Assembly (NCBI GenBank): GCA_900314725.1
Contig: OMWJ01000004.1
Coordinates: 1 to 64,000 of the forward strand
Length of the DNA stretch: 64,000 nucleotides
From: an uncultured Bacteroidales bacterium
Lineage (GTDB): Bacteria > Bacteroidota > Bacteroidia > Bacteroidales > P3
Direction of reading: 5' to 3'
How positions within the stretch are numbered: position 1 is the stretch's first letter; every line of letters begins with the position of its first letter. Made by a program: the position numbers and the translations under genes. The notes under the pieces were generated by a model. It did not search any database, was not told the DNA's origin, and saw only the letters and a list, made by a program, of their open reading frames with translations. Below are positions 1 through 9,118 of the stretch, one piece after another.

Positions 1-1
1 C

Positions 2-202
2 AGAATAGATATGGTAATAAAGACCAAAGACTATATCTATGTTTTTGAGTTTAAGTTTGACAAATCAGCAAAAGAAGCCTTAGAGCAGATAGACAGCAAA
101 GACTATCCTCTTGCATTCCAGCAGGATGAAAGAAAACTTTATAAAATAGGAGTTAATTTCTCTTCCCAAACAAAAAATATTGATGAATACATTATTCAGT
201 AA
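2..202 (+). CDS. PD-(D/E)XK nuclease-domain protein, C-terminal fragment
   Basis: Only the C-terminal part is in the window; the frame is open to the left edge (RID precedes the first in-window Met) and the stop is at 200-202. The strand YVFEFKFDK carries the E-x-K of a PD-(D/E)XK nuclease fold, and the tail YPLAFQQDERKLYKIGVNFS is typical of the nuclease domain that closes the abundant Bacteroidales AAA-ATPase-like/DUF1703 proteins. Those proteins are numerous in gut Bacteroidales and their role is not settled. The ATPase part would lie outside the window, so the full architecture is inferred. Confidence 0.75.
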   Translation, partial: RIDMVIKTKDYIYVFEFKFDKSAKEALEQIDSKDYPLAFQQDERKLYKIGVNFSSQTKNIDEYIIQ

Positions 203-230
203 AGTATATAATACTTTTGACTACTAAGAA

Positions 231-326
231 AAAAGAGTTGGATTTAAAAATTTAAATCTTGATGTTTAGGGTGTAAAGAGTTGGTTTTAATTTTTAAAAA
301 TCAACTCTTTTTAGCATCAACTCTTA
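231..326. repeat. Intergenic word repeat, word GAGTTG/CAACTC
   Basis: AAAGAGTTGG occurs at 232-241 and again at 275-284; the inverse TCAACTC occurs at 301-307 and 317-323, each followed by T-rich sequence. Between them lies the spacer TTTAGGGTGTAAA (265-277), which recurs in the repeat near 42.1 kb and in reverse near 15.7 kb. The copies in opposite orientation can pair into hairpins. No open reading frame. One member of a family of similar intergenic repeats in this window. Confidence 0.6.
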
Positions 327-389
327 CTTATTATAACTAAGGGTATCTTTTTTGAATTTTAAGATTGTTTTTATGGAAAATAATTGTTG

Positions 390-417
390 TTTGAAAGAAT
401 AAAATATTGTAAATTTG
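390..417 (+). promoter_or_regulatory. Putative dnaE promoter
   Basis: TAAATTTG at 410-417 matches the Bacteroidota -7 consensus TAnnTTTG. A TTTG lies at 390-393, giving a 16-base spacer, shorter than the consensus 19. Start codon 36 bases downstream, preceded by the A/G-rich GAGGAAAAAG. Confidence 0.5.
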
Positions 418-453
418 CAGTAGGTAATCTTTATAAAAAACGAGGAAAAAGAT

Positions 454-3400
454 ATGGCAAATTTTACTCATTTACACGTACATACACAATATTCCATTTT
501 GGATGGTGCTTGTGAGATAGGTAAGTTGATAAAAAAGACAAAGGAATTGGGAATGGATTCTTTGGCAATCACAGACCATGGCAATATGTATGGAGTGTTG
601 GATTTCAGGAATAAATGTGTGAAAAATGGAGTAAAACCCATACTTGGCTGTGAGATGTATGTTGCTCCCGGTTCGCGTTATGACAAAAAGCCTACACCAT
701 CTGGAGCAAGACAGAGAAATAATCACCTTATTCTTCTTGCAAAAAATATGGAAGGTTATCAGAATCTTATAAAATTGGATTCACTTGCTTTTGACGATGC
801 GGCGTTTCACTACAAACCACGTATAGACAAGGAACTTCTATTTCAATATAGCAAAGGTCTGATTTGTTCTTCGGCATGTGTGGCAGGGATTATTCCGCGT
901 CTGTTGCTCAATGGTGAAGATGAAAAGGCTGAAAAGATGGCTTTGGAATATAAGGAGGTGTTTGGTGAGGATTACTATATAGAGCTTCAACGACATATAA
1001 AAAATGAGGAACAGAAAATCGTTACACCAAAACTTGTAGCCCTTGCTAAGAAATTGGACATCAAACTTCTTGCAACCAATGATGTGCATTTTATCAATGA
1101 AGATGAGTTTCAGGCTCATAGAATACTGCTGTGCGTAAATACAGGCAAGACTCTTAAAGAGGAAACAAAAATGGCTTACACGGGAGAAGAGTGGTTGAAA
1201 TCGCCGGAGCAGATGGCTGAACTGTTTGAAGACTTGCCAGAAAGCATAAGCAACACTCAGGAGGTAGTAGATAAGGTTGAGGTCTATGAATTGGAGAGAA
1301 AGCCTATTCTTCCTGTGTTTGACATACCGGAAAGTTTCGGAAAATTAGAAGATTACTTTGAGAAATATCCTTTGGAGAAAGTCAAGGAGGATTTGGAGCA
1401 GAGCCTTGTGAAGAGAGATAAACTAAAGGCGGATGCTACCGAAGAAGAACGTCAGAAGATAATAGATAAGACCTTGGAAGATAAAGGCGGTTATGAAAAA
1501 CAGGTCAGAACTATTTTTGATTTTGAGTATCTGAGATTCCTGACATACGAAGGAGCAAAAAAACGTTATGGAGAACCATTGCAAAAAGAGGTTATTGAGC
1601 GAATAGATACGGAGTTAGACACTATAGGTTGGATGGGTTTTCCGGGATATTTTCTTATAGTTCAGGACTTTATTAACTATTCACGTGACAATCTTGGTGT
1701 TGTTGTTGGACCTGGTAGAGGTTCGGCTGCAGGAAGTGTTGTTGCTTACTGTTTAGGAATAACACAGGTGGAACCAATGAAGTATGACCTGTTGTTTGAA
1801 CGTTTCTTAAATCCAGATAGAATTTCTTTGCCAGATATTGATGTAGATTTTGATGATGAAGGAAGGGAGAAAACACTGCATTATGTCCAACAGAAATATG
1901 GAGTAACACATGTTGCACAGATAACGACCTTTGGTTCTATGGCAGCCAAGAGTGCTATCAAAGATGTCGCAAGAGTTTTGGATCTGCCTTTGCCTGATAG
2001 TAACAGGTTAGCAGGATATGTTCCGTCAAGACCTGGTATCTCGTTAGAATCTGCTTTTAAAGAATCTCCGGAGTTAGCAAATGTACTACAATATGGCAAA
2101 CCTTTGGAAAAAGAAGTACTAAAATATGCTCAGCAGTTAGAAGGGTCGCTAAGAAATACAGGCGTTCATGCTTGTGGTATTATCATTGGACCTGATGATA
2201 TTTCCAACTATGTTCCACTAACCCGCCCAAAAGGCTCGGATATGATGGCTACACAGTTTGAGGGCAAACTTATAGAGAGCGTAGGTATGATTAAGATGGA
2301 CTTTCTTGGACTTGCTAACCTTTCTATCATAAAAGATGCTTGCGAAAACATAAGGAAATCTCATGGAATAACAGTTGATATAGATAATATTTCTCTTGAA
2401 GATAAAGAAACATTAGAACTTTTTGCAAGAGGAGATACAACGGCAACATTCCAATTTGAAAGTGAGGGAATGAAAGCTCATCTTCAAAACCTTAAACCCG
2501 ATAAGTTTGAAGACCTTATTGCGATGAATGCCTTGTATAGACCAGGTCCTATGAGTTATATTCCTTCTTTTGTTGATAGAAAGCACGGCAAAGAGGAGAT
2601 AAAGTATGACTTTCCTCAGATGGAGAAGTATCTTAAGGATACGTATGGTATCACAGTCTATCAGGAACAGGTGATGCAACTCTCACGTTTGTTGGCTAAC
2701 TTTACTCCTGGTCAAGCCGACACATTAAGAAAAGCAATGGGAAAGAAGAAACTTGACCTTATGGCTGAATTAAAGGAAAAGTTTGACGTTGGATGCAAAG
2801 AAAATGGCTTGGATAAAACGATAACAGATAGAATTTGGTCTGATTGGGAGAAGTTTGCTTCCTATGCTTTCAACAAATCTCACGCTACTTGCTATGCATA
2901 CGTGGCTTTCCAGACAGGATACCTAAAAGCTCATTATCCTGCTGAATATATGTCTGCTGTTCTTACTCATAATGTAAAGAATATTGATAATATTACGCTA
3001 TACATTGCAGATTGTCAAAAACATAACATAGAGGTCTTAGGTCCTAATGTTAATGAGTCGGATGTGAATTTTATGGTTAATTCCAAAGGAGAGATTCTCT
3101 TTGGTTTGGCAGCAATAAAAAGTGTAGGACTTGCTGTTGCACAGACTATTATTGCAGAAAGAGAGAAGAATGGACCGTATAAGTCTGCTGTAGATTTTAT
3201 AGAACGTAATGTATTTGTTGAAGGTTCAGACAAGCAGGCAATAAACCGTAAAGGAATAGAGGCTTTGGTGAAGAGCGGGGCTTTTGATTGTTTCGACGAA
3301 GCCCACAGAGCGCAGTATCTTTATACAGATAATAATGACGTTGTCTTTATAGAAAAGTTGATAAAGTATTGTACTAAACAGAGAGAACATACTCTTGCTG

Positions 3401-4182
3401 CTCAAACTTCTTTGTTTGGTGGTGAAGATGACCAAGGTGAAGCCCTATCTATAAGTTATCCTGATTGCGAACCTTTGAGCCATTTAGAAAAACTTAGATA
3501 TGAGAGAGAAATGATAGGTTTCTACATTTCAGGACATCCTTTGGATGTATATGAAAATGAGATAAAAACTTTTGCTTCTAATAAACTGAATGAGTTGTCT
3601 GATAATATGGAAGCGTTTTATAAAGAGAAGGGAAATGCTGTTCTTAGTTTTGCAGGTATTATTACAGAAGCCAGAGAAGGACAAAGTAAAACGGGTAAAA
3701 GACAAGGTTTCTTTACCTTAGAAGACAAAAATGGAACTCATCGTTTTGCTTTGTTTGGTCAGGATTATCTGAATTATTCTAAGTTCTTAAAGGATGGTTT
3801 ATATGTATATTTGAGAGGCTCTGTGATAGAAAGGACATTTACAGATAAAAATACAGAGGAAAAAACTGTCAGATATGATTTTAAGATATCCAAGATGGAT
3901 TTGTTGGAAGATATGTTTAAAAACTATGCTAAAGGAGTTAGGCTTAGTCTGAAAGTGGAAGATATTGATGAAGTGTTTGTAAAAAATATTACTTCTCTTG
4001 CCCGTAAAAATTCAGGAACAGCAGTAGTTTTGTTTAGATTATTTGATGAAAAGAACAATATCTATTCAACTCTTCAAGCAAAGAAACATAAAGTGGATGT
4101 GCATTCTTTCCTTCAAGCTCTTAAACCAATGATAAACCAAGATATAATAAGAGACTTTAAAGTTGAATTGATGAAGTTTTAG
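454..4182 (+). CDS. dnaE: DNA polymerase III alpha subunit
   Basis: Catalytic subunit of the replicative DNA polymerase (C-family), 1242 aa, normal for Bacteroidales DnaE. The N-terminal PHP domain is marked by HLHVHTQYSILDGA (about 6-19) and ITDHGNMYG. The palm holds GPGRGSAAGS (about 418-427), the catalytic acidic strand PDIDVDFDDEGR (about 460-471) and IKMDFLGL with the third acidic residue (about 612-619). HACGIII and the helix-hairpin-helix region follow, then an OB-fold-like stretch near 1060-1110. queG follows after 4 bases and is probably co-transcribed. Confidence 0.97.
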   Translation: MANFTHLHVHTQYSILDGACEIGKLIKKTKELGMDSLAITDHGNMYGVLDFRNKCVKNGVKPILGCEMYVAPGSRYDKKPTPSGARQRNNHLILLAKNMEGYQNLIKLDSLAFDDAAFHYKPRIDKELLFQYSKGLICSSACVAGIIPRLLLNGEDEKAEKMALEYKEVFGEDYYIELQRHIKNEEQKIVTPKLVALAKKLDIKLLATNDVHFINEDEFQAHRILLCVNTGKTLKEETKMAYTGEEWLKSPEQMAELFEDLPESISNTQEVVDKVEVYELERKPILPVFDIPESFGKLEDYFEKYPLEKVKEDLEQSLVKRDKLKADATEEERQKIIDKTLEDKGGYEKQVRTIFDFEYLRFLTYEGAKKRYGEPLQKEVIERIDTELDTIGWMGFPGYFLIVQDFINYSRDNLGVVVGPGRGSAAGSVVAYCLGITQVEPMKYDLLFERFLNPDRISLPDIDVDFDDEGREKTLHYVQQKYGVTHVAQITTFGSMAAKSAIKDVARVLDLPLPDSNRLAGYVPSRPGISLESAFKESPELANVLQYGKPLEKEVLKYAQQLEGSLRNTGVHACGIIIGPDDISNYVPLTRPKGSDMMATQFEGKLIESVGMIKMDFLGLANLSIIKDACENIRKSHGITVDIDNISLEDKETLELFARGDTTATFQFESEGMKAHLQNLKPDKFEDLIAMNALYRPGPMSYIPSFVDRKHGKEEIKYDFPQMEKYLKDTYGITVYQEQVMQLSRLLANFTPGQADTLRKAMGKKKLDLMAELKEKFDVGCKENGLDKTITDRIWSDWEKFASYAFNKSHATCYAYVAFQTGYLKAHYPAEYMSAVLTHNVKNIDNITLYIADCQKHNIEVLGPNVNESDVNFMVNSKGEILFGLAAIKSVGLAVAQTIIAEREKNGPYKSAVDFIERNVFVEGSDKQAINRKGIEALVKSGAFDCFDEAHRAQYLYTDNNDVVFIEKLIKYCTKQREHTLAAQTSLFGGEDDQGEALSISYPDCEPLSHLEKLRYEREMIGFYISGHPLDVYENEIKTFASNKLNELSDNMEAFYKEKGNAVLSFAGIITEAREGQSKTGKRQGFFTLEDKNGTHRFALFGQDYLNYSKFLKDGLYVYLRGSVIERTFTDKNTEEKTVRYDFKISKMDLLEDMFKNYAKGVRLSLKVEDIDEVFVKNITSLARKNSGTAVVLFRLFDEKNNIYSTLQAKKHKVDVHSFLQALKPMINQDIIRDFKVELMKF

Positions 4183-4186
4183 TCTT

Positions 4187-5095
4187 ATGACCTATCTGTC
4201 AAGGGAAGAGATAAAAGAACTTGCACTGCAAGAAGGTTTTTGTGAATCTGGAGCAGTGCAGATAAAAGAAGTGGAGAATGATTTTTTGAGGCAATGGTTA
4301 GAAAAACAGTTTCATGCTTCAATGTCTTATATGGAAAACTACCAAGAGATAAGACAGAATCCTGCTTTGTTGATAGAAAATGCAAAAACGATAATATCTT
4401 TTCTTTATTCCTACAATGATGAAAGGGTAGATAAAGACACTATGTTCAAGATTGCTCATTATGCACAAAGAAAAGATTATCACTATGTTCTGAAACAAAA
4501 ACTAAACAATATAATCGCTGAACTACAAAAAAAATATTCGGATTTCAGTGCGAGGGCTTTTGTGGATTCTGCTCCGATTTTGGAAAGATATTGGGCAGAA
4601 CAATGTGGCTTAGGTTGGATAGGTAAGAGTTCTCTTTTGATAAACAAAGACTACGGGTCTAAGGTTTTTATCGGAGAGATAGTTTGCAACTATGAAACCG
4701 ACTACAATAAAGAAAAGGTAGAAAATCTCTGCGGACAATGTACTCTATGCTTGAAGTCTTGCCCTAATAATGCTATCACACAAGACAAAGGTTTTGATTC
4801 CAAAAGATGTATTTCCTATCAGACAATAGAGAACAAGGAGAATATTTCAGAAGGTTTTGAAACCAAGGGTTATATATATGGCTGTGATATTTGTTTGGAA
4901 GTTTGTCCATGGAATAAAAAGGCTAAGAAAGTAGAGCAACAAGATATGGAGACAAAACTTTTAGTACAAGAAGTTTTAAAGAAAGCCGAACAGAAGACCT
5001 TAGAGAAGAAAGACTTTAAGCGACTTGCAAAACTTTCTCCAATCAACAGAGTTAAATACGAAAAGTTTTTAAGTAATATTGCTGCACAATCTTAG
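4187..5095 (+). CDS. queG: Epoxyqueuosine reductase QueG
   Basis: Last step of queuosine tRNA modification: reduction of epoxyqueuosine by a cobalamin and iron-sulfur enzyme in the cytoplasm. The 302-aa protein has VDSAPILERYWAEQCGLGWI, with the catalytic-region Asp, and two ferredoxin-like 4Fe-4S clusters: CGQCTLCLKSCP near 181 and CDICLEVCP near 235. It is shorter than E. coli QueG (379 aa) and seems to lack the C-terminal HEAT extension, as I recall for other Bacteroidota copies. It starts 4 bases after the dnaE stop and overlaps the convergent nucleoside phosphorylase gene by 4 bases. Confidence 0.93.
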   Translation: MTYLSREEIKELALQEGFCESGAVQIKEVENDFLRQWLEKQFHASMSYMENYQEIRQNPALLIENAKTIISFLYSYNDERVDKDTMFKIAHYAQRKDYHYVLKQKLNNIIAELQKKYSDFSARAFVDSAPILERYWAEQCGLGWIGKSSLLINKDYGSKVFIGEIVCNYETDYNKEKVENLCGQCTLCLKSCPNNAITQDKGFDSKRCISYQTIENKENISEGFETKGYIYGCDICLEVCPWNKKAKKVEQQDMETKLLVQEVLKKAEQKTLEKKDFKRLAKLSPINRVKYEKFLSNIAAQS

Positions 5096-5907
5096 GCAAT
5101 ATCTTCTAATACGCCTTTAAGTATTTTGACAAGATTGCTGTTAGCTTTTTCTACATTTTGAAGAACTTCTATGTGAGACGGTTCTTCTTCTATGTCTTCA
5201 TTGAAAACATTACTTATAACCGAGAACCCTAAGACTTTCATTCCTGCATGTGCCGCTACTATCACCTCAGGTACGGTTGACATTCCTACGGCTGATATTC
5301 CTAAGGTGCGGAACATAATATATTCTGCCTTAGTTTCAAAACTTGGACCTGTATTGCCAACATACACACCTTTCTTTATTGTGATGTTTTCTTGTTTTGC
5401 AATATTCTCAGCACAAGAAATAAGACCCCTGTCATACACTTCACTCATAGAAGGAAAACGAGTTCCAAGTCTTTCGTCATTTCTTCCAACAAGAGGATTA
5501 GGCATACGAGATATATGGTCAGTTATTAACATTATATCTCCTGTTGCAAAAGTTTTATTTACACCTCCTGCGGCATTGGTAACGATAAGAGTATTTACTC
5601 CTAAGAGTTGCATAACTCTAACAGGAAAAGTAACTTGTTGCATAGAATATCCTTCATAGTAATGAAAGCGTCCTTGCATACATATTATTTCTTTGCCATT
5701 AAGTTTGCCGATGACCAAGTTGCCAGCATGTCCTTCTACTGTTGAAAGTGGAAAATTAGGTATCTCTTTATAAGGGATAACCATTTTGTCTTCAATATCC
5801 TCAGCCAAAGCACTCAAACCGCTACCCAAGATTATTGCAATTTGAGGTCTTAGTGTGGTTTTTGAGCAGATGAAATCTTTAGCCTCAACTATCTGTTCGT
5901 AATACAT
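5092..5907 (-). CDS. punA: Purine nucleoside phosphorylase (trimeric type)
   Basis: Phosphorolysis of purine (deoxy)ribonucleosides to base plus (deoxy)ribose-1-phosphate in purine salvage. The 271-aa PNP/MTAP-family protein has ILGSGLS at the phosphate site, HAGNLVIG, GRFHYYEGY, TNAAGG and GPSFETKAEY of the base and ribose pockets. I place the start at ATG 5907; a TTG two codons upstream also keeps the frame open but is less likely. It lies 22 bases downstream of a secreted hypothetical gene and may be read in the same transcript. Confidence 0.93.
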   Translation of the reverse strand: MYYEQIVEAKDFICSKTTLRPQIAIILGSGLSALAEDIEDKMVIPYKEIPNFPLSTVEGHAGNLVIGKLNGKEIICMQGRFHYYEGYSMQQVTFPVRVMQLLGVNTLIVTNAAGGVNKTFATGDIMLITDHISRMPNPLVGRNDERLGTRFPSMSEVYDRGLISCAENIAKQENITIKKGVYVGNTGPSFETKAEYIMFRTLGISAVGMSTVPEVIVAAHAGMKVLGFSVISNVFNEDIEEEPSHIEVLQNVEKANSNLVKILKGVLEDIA

Positions 5908-5929
5908 AAGCAAAAACTTTGAACTCTTG

Positions 5930-7516
5930 TTATCTTGTTTGGAATTTACCGAAAATATTATTGTCTTCCCAATGACAAAGGAAGATGATATGCTTTGTGT
6001 TGGTTAAGAATAGAGTTTTGTAGAAAGGCATTTTCATATCGTGAGTTCTGAATGCTTGTTGCCAATTGAAAGAACCGTCAGAATATACTTGTACAAAATT
6101 GACTTGTGTTCTTAGTTTGTCAGAATTGTATTGACGTGTAGGTTTAAACTTTCCATTAGAGTAGTTGGCGATATGGTCGTTGAACATAATGTATAAACCA
6201 TATCTGTCTCTTGTTATAGCATAGCCATTGTAAGCGTCATTGTTGTTGTATATCTTTTGACGTTTGGCAATGAAAGCATTGCCTTCAATCATTCCGTTCT
6301 TGTCGATGTTAGTTAGTACAAGATCTCTGTAATAAAAAGCTTCTTCTCCTGTAGGTTTTTGACCACGACGTTTAGGTGGTATAAGATGAGAAGCAAATCT
6401 TTGTTCGCCTAACATAATAACGTTGCCTCCAATCATAGGGACAAGCTCTTCAATGTAGGTTGTGAAGTTGCTTGGACCAGGCATTTCTTTTTTCTTTTCA
6501 ACCATTGCGTCTGTTTCATACTCTTTAAATTCCTTCATAGAAGAAGATTTTTGATAAAGACGTCTCTTGTCAAAACTATATGCAAAGGTTCCTGCTGCAA
6601 GATAAGGCTTGTCGTTAGTTATTCCATAATAACCTGCAATCATATGGTCTCCCTCTAAGTTGAAACAACATCTTATATCTGTTGCCCAAGCATCTTCAAG
6701 TTTTAAATCATATGTTTTATTTTGGTATTTAGTAAGATGGACAAGGTAAGTAATATCGTCTTTATGATTAATTTTCTTTCCTTGTGCTACACCTTGCAAA
6801 GCCAATAAAGCCTCATCGCCTTCGTTATTAACCATGACATCTTTGACGCTTATCTTCAAGCCCTCAACTGTCGCAATAGGGTAGGTCTTTGACCAAAGCA
6901 AACCCATTTGATTGTTGTATATCTTTACTTCTGCTTCTCTGCTGTTTTCTCCACCTTTAAGGATGCAGAAAACCATTTTAGTTTTGTTTTCAGAGAAAGA
7001 GAAAAGGAAAGGTTTTTGTGCAGAATCAACCACATAAGAATAGTTCATAAACAATTCAGGTTGGTCAATCAAACGCATATCTTTTAAATGCAGGTACTGA
7101 GTGTAGAATTTCTGTGTTCCTGTTTCTGTAGGGATTGTTTTGTTTCGTGAAGAACGCTTTGTTTCCTTCACTTTATCTTTTTGTGTTTTAGAAAGAACAA
7201 AACCTACTAAGGAATTGTTTCTCCAAGTTTGTTCTATCTTGTATTTAGGAGAACCGAAGTCAATCTTAGCCAATCTATCAACATTACCTTCCAAGTCAGT
7301 GTGAGCAAGATAGTACTTATACTCAAACTCTCCTTCTCCTTTGTATTCGTTCATACAATAGTAAAAATAATAACCAGAAATATCTTCGGCTATAATTTTT
7401 GCATCAACGCAATCATCTTTTATGTCATAAAATCTTTTGCCAAAAGAAATGTCCATTTGTGCTACAGCATTTAGCAAACAAAAGATTGTAGCCAAGTATA
7501 AAACAAACTTTTTCAT
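5930..7516 (-). CDS. Secreted hypothetical protein, 528 aa
   Basis: I do not recognise the family. A clear signal peptide is visible (MKKFVLYLATIFCLLNAVAQ, cleavage after about 20). The rest is soluble and rich in aromatic and charged residues, with alternating beta-strand-like segments and recurring LxxTDLEGN/LTNIDKNG-type turns. These suggest a beta-propeller-like or periplasmic/outer-membrane-associated fold, but that is inference. There is no lipobox and no T9SS sorting domain. It is preceded by its own TATTTTTG promoter element and followed after 22 bases by the nucleoside phosphorylase gene. Confidence 0.8.
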   Translation of the reverse strand: MKKFVLYLATIFCLLNAVAQMDISFGKRFYDIKDDCVDAKIIAEDISGYYFYYCMNEYKGEGEFEYKYYLAHTDLEGNVDRLAKIDFGSPKYKIEQTWRNNSLVGFVLSKTQKDKVKETKRSSRNKTIPTETGTQKFYTQYLHLKDMRLIDQPELFMNYSYVVDSAQKPFLFSFSENKTKMVFCILKGGENSREAEVKIYNNQMGLLWSKTYPIATVEGLKISVKDVMVNNEGDEALLALQGVAQGKKINHKDDITYLVHLTKYQNKTYDLKLEDAWATDIRCCFNLEGDHMIAGYYGITNDKPYLAAGTFAYSFDKRRLYQKSSSMKEFKEYETDAMVEKKKEMPGPSNFTTYIEELVPMIGGNVIMLGEQRFASHLIPPKRRGQKPTGEEAFYYRDLVLTNIDKNGMIEGNAFIAKRQKIYNNNDAYNGYAITRDRYGLYIMFNDHIANYSNGKFKPTRQYNSDKLRTQVNFVQVYSDGSFNWQQAFRTHDMKMPFYKTLFLTNTKHIIFLCHWEDNNIFGKFQTR

Positions 7517-7550
7517 CTTTTATAATTCTTCTTTCTTTGTTTTCAAACTG

Positions 7551-7558
7551 CAAAAATA
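7551..7558 (-). promoter_or_regulatory. Putative promoter of the secreted hypothetical gene
   Basis: On the minus strand the bases read TATTTTTG, a TAnnTTTG -7 box, 35 bases upstream of the start codon at 7516. It sits directly after the terminator of pgi, so the upstream unit ends where this one begins. Confidence 0.5.
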
Positions 7559-7560
7559 CA

Positions 7561-7600
7561 AAAAAAAACAATGTGTTGTCTTTTTTAGGCAACACATTGT
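7561..7600 (-). terminator. Rho-independent terminator of pgi
   Basis: Arms ACAATGTGTTG (7568-7578) and CAACACATTGT (7590-7600) are perfect complements around a short A/T loop. On the minus strand they are followed by a T run (complement of the A run at 7561-7568). It lies 9 bases past the pgi stop. Confidence 0.85.
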
Positions 7601-7608
7601 AATATTTT

Positions 7609-8901
7609 TTATTCTTTGCCTAAAAGAGCAAACATTTTCTTTTTATAATTTTCTACTCCAGGTTGGTTAAATGGATTGACATCTAATACATAGCCACTAA
7701 TTCCGCAACATATCTCAAAGAAATAAATCAATTTGCCAATAGTTTGTTCGTTTATTTCTTCAACTTCAATGGTTATCTGACTAACATTGCCTTCTAAGTG
7801 TGCCAAGCGAGTGCCTTCTTCTGCCTTATGGTTAATATCTGTCAAAGAAAAGCCTAACAAATAATCTAATTTGTCATCATTTTCTTTAAGTTTAGGAATG
7901 CTTAAATGCTTGTTGCTCTTTTTTACATGAAGAACGCTTTCAAACATAAGTCTTTTTCCTTCTTGTATGTATTGTCCCATAGAATGTAGGTCAGTAGTGT
8001 TGCTGACGCTGGCAGGGAATAGGCCTTTGAAATCTTTGCCTTCGCTTTCTCCATACAATTGTTTCCACCATTCAGAAAGGAATACAAGATTTGGTTGATA
8101 ATTAACCAATAGTTCAATGCTTTTACCTTTGTTGTATAATATATTTCGTGCTACAACATATTTAATAGCTTCATTGTTGTTGCTGTCATCAAACAACGTC
8201 TTCTTTCTTTCCTCTATGGCTCCTTCAATTATTCTCTTTATATCAAATCCTGCAACAGCTATAGGAATCAAACCAACAGGGGTGAGAACAGAATATCTTC
8301 CTCCCACATTGTCAGGAATAACAAACGTGTCATAACCTTCTTTATCAGCAAGAGTTTTTAGTACTCCTTTTTCTTTGTCTGTTATTGCTATGATACGTTT
8401 TGCAGCCTCTTGTTTGCCATATTTGTTTTCTAAGTGATTTCTTAGAATACGGAAAGTTACTGCGGTTTCTGTTGTTGTGCCAGACTTGGAAATAACTGCA
8501 AGAGAATAGTCTTTTTTGTCTAAAACCTCCATTAAGTCAGCCAAATAATCCTCATTCATTGTATTTCCTGCATATACAATTGTAGGATTTTTCCTTTCCA
8601 TTAAAGTGTCAAAGTTGTGCTTTAAGGATTCTATGACCATTCTTGCACCAAGATAACTTCCACCGATACCTGCAACGACAAATACTTCGCTATTTTGTCT
8701 TACACGTTCAGCAACTTTATTGATTTTTTCAATATCTGCCTCTTGGATTTGTTCAGGTAGGTCTATCCATCCCAAGAAGTCGTTACCTTTTCCTGTCCCT
8801 TCTCTAAGAATTTTTAGGGATTGAATACTTTTTTCTTCTACGCTTTTTACCTCTACGTAGTTGGGCATATCAGCTTGTGAAAAATCTATTTTTACTTTCA
8901 T
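7609..8901 (-). CDS. pgi: Glucose-6-phosphate isomerase
   Basis: Interconverts glucose-6-phosphate and fructose-6-phosphate in glycolysis and gluconeogenesis. At 430 aa it is the short, Gram-positive/Bacteroidota-type PGI. Motifs: VAGIGGSYLGARM and AVISKSGTTTETA (sugar-phosphate binding SIS folds), GGRYSVLTPVGLIPIAVAGFD, and the region around LHSMGQYIQEG holding the catalytic His/Glu neighbourhood. It is monocistronic, with a strong terminator downstream and a repeat-containing gap upstream. Confidence 0.96.
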   Translation of the reverse strand: MKVKIDFSQADMPNYVEVKSVEEKSIQSLKILREGTGKGNDFLGWIDLPEQIQEADIEKINKVAERVRQNSEVFVVAGIGGSYLGARMVIESLKHNFDTLMERKNPTIVYAGNTMNEDYLADLMEVLDKKDYSLAVISKSGTTTETAVTFRILRNHLENKYGKQEAAKRIIAITDKEKGVLKTLADKEGYDTFVIPDNVGGRYSVLTPVGLIPIAVAGFDIKRIIEGAIEERKKTLFDDSNNNEAIKYVVARNILYNKGKSIELLVNYQPNLVFLSEWWKQLYGESEGKDFKGLFPASVSNTTDLHSMGQYIQEGKRLMFESVLHVKKSNKHLSIPKLKENDDKLDYLLGFSLTDINHKAEEGTRLAHLEGNVSQITIEVEEINEQTIGKLIYFFEICCGISGYVLDVNPFNQPGVENYKKKMFALLGKE

Positions 8902-8981
8902 ATTGTTATTATTTTAAGTTCCTATTTATAATAACTTATATTTTCTGCTAATATTGTCTGACAAGGATTTAAAGATTAAAT

Positions 8982-9086
8982 AAAAAAACGCCGTTTTCAA
9001 AAACGAAAACGGCGTTTTTGAAGTGTAAAAACGGCGATTTTAAATATGAAAACGGCGTTTTTTATACATAATATCGCCGTTTTTTC
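8982..9086. repeat. Intergenic word repeat, word CGGCG/CGCCG
   Basis: Five copies of a five-base G/C word in A/T tracts: AAAACGCCGTTTT at 8985-8997, AAAACGGCGTTTTT at 9006-9019, AAAACGGCGATTTT near 9028, AAAACGGCGTTTTTT near 9048 and ATCGCCGTTTTTT at 9073-9085. Copies lie in both orientations and can form several alternative hairpins. The same word is used at 54163-54262. Located in the divergent gap between pgi and the adenine deaminase gene. Confidence 0.8.
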
Positions 9087-9106
9087 TACAGCAATTTATT
9101 TTTTAG

Positions 9107-9114
9107 TAATTTTG
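9107..9114 (+). promoter_or_regulatory. Putative adenine deaminase promoter, transcript nearly leaderless
   Basis: TAATTTTG is a perfect TAnnTTTG box. Transcription in Bacteroidota starts about 7 bases past this box, which falls on the start codon at 9119, so the mRNA would have essentially no leader. Confidence 0.55.
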
Positions 9115-9118
9115 CAGT

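Noticed and set aside
5192-5659. 155-codon frame opposite the nucleoside phosphorylase gene
   Set aside because: Antisense of a clear PNP gene whose motifs are intact; no family features in the opposite frame.
8982-9086. CRISPR array
   Set aside because: Repeat units are short, in both orientations and not separated by unique spacers of constant length; no cas genes in the window.
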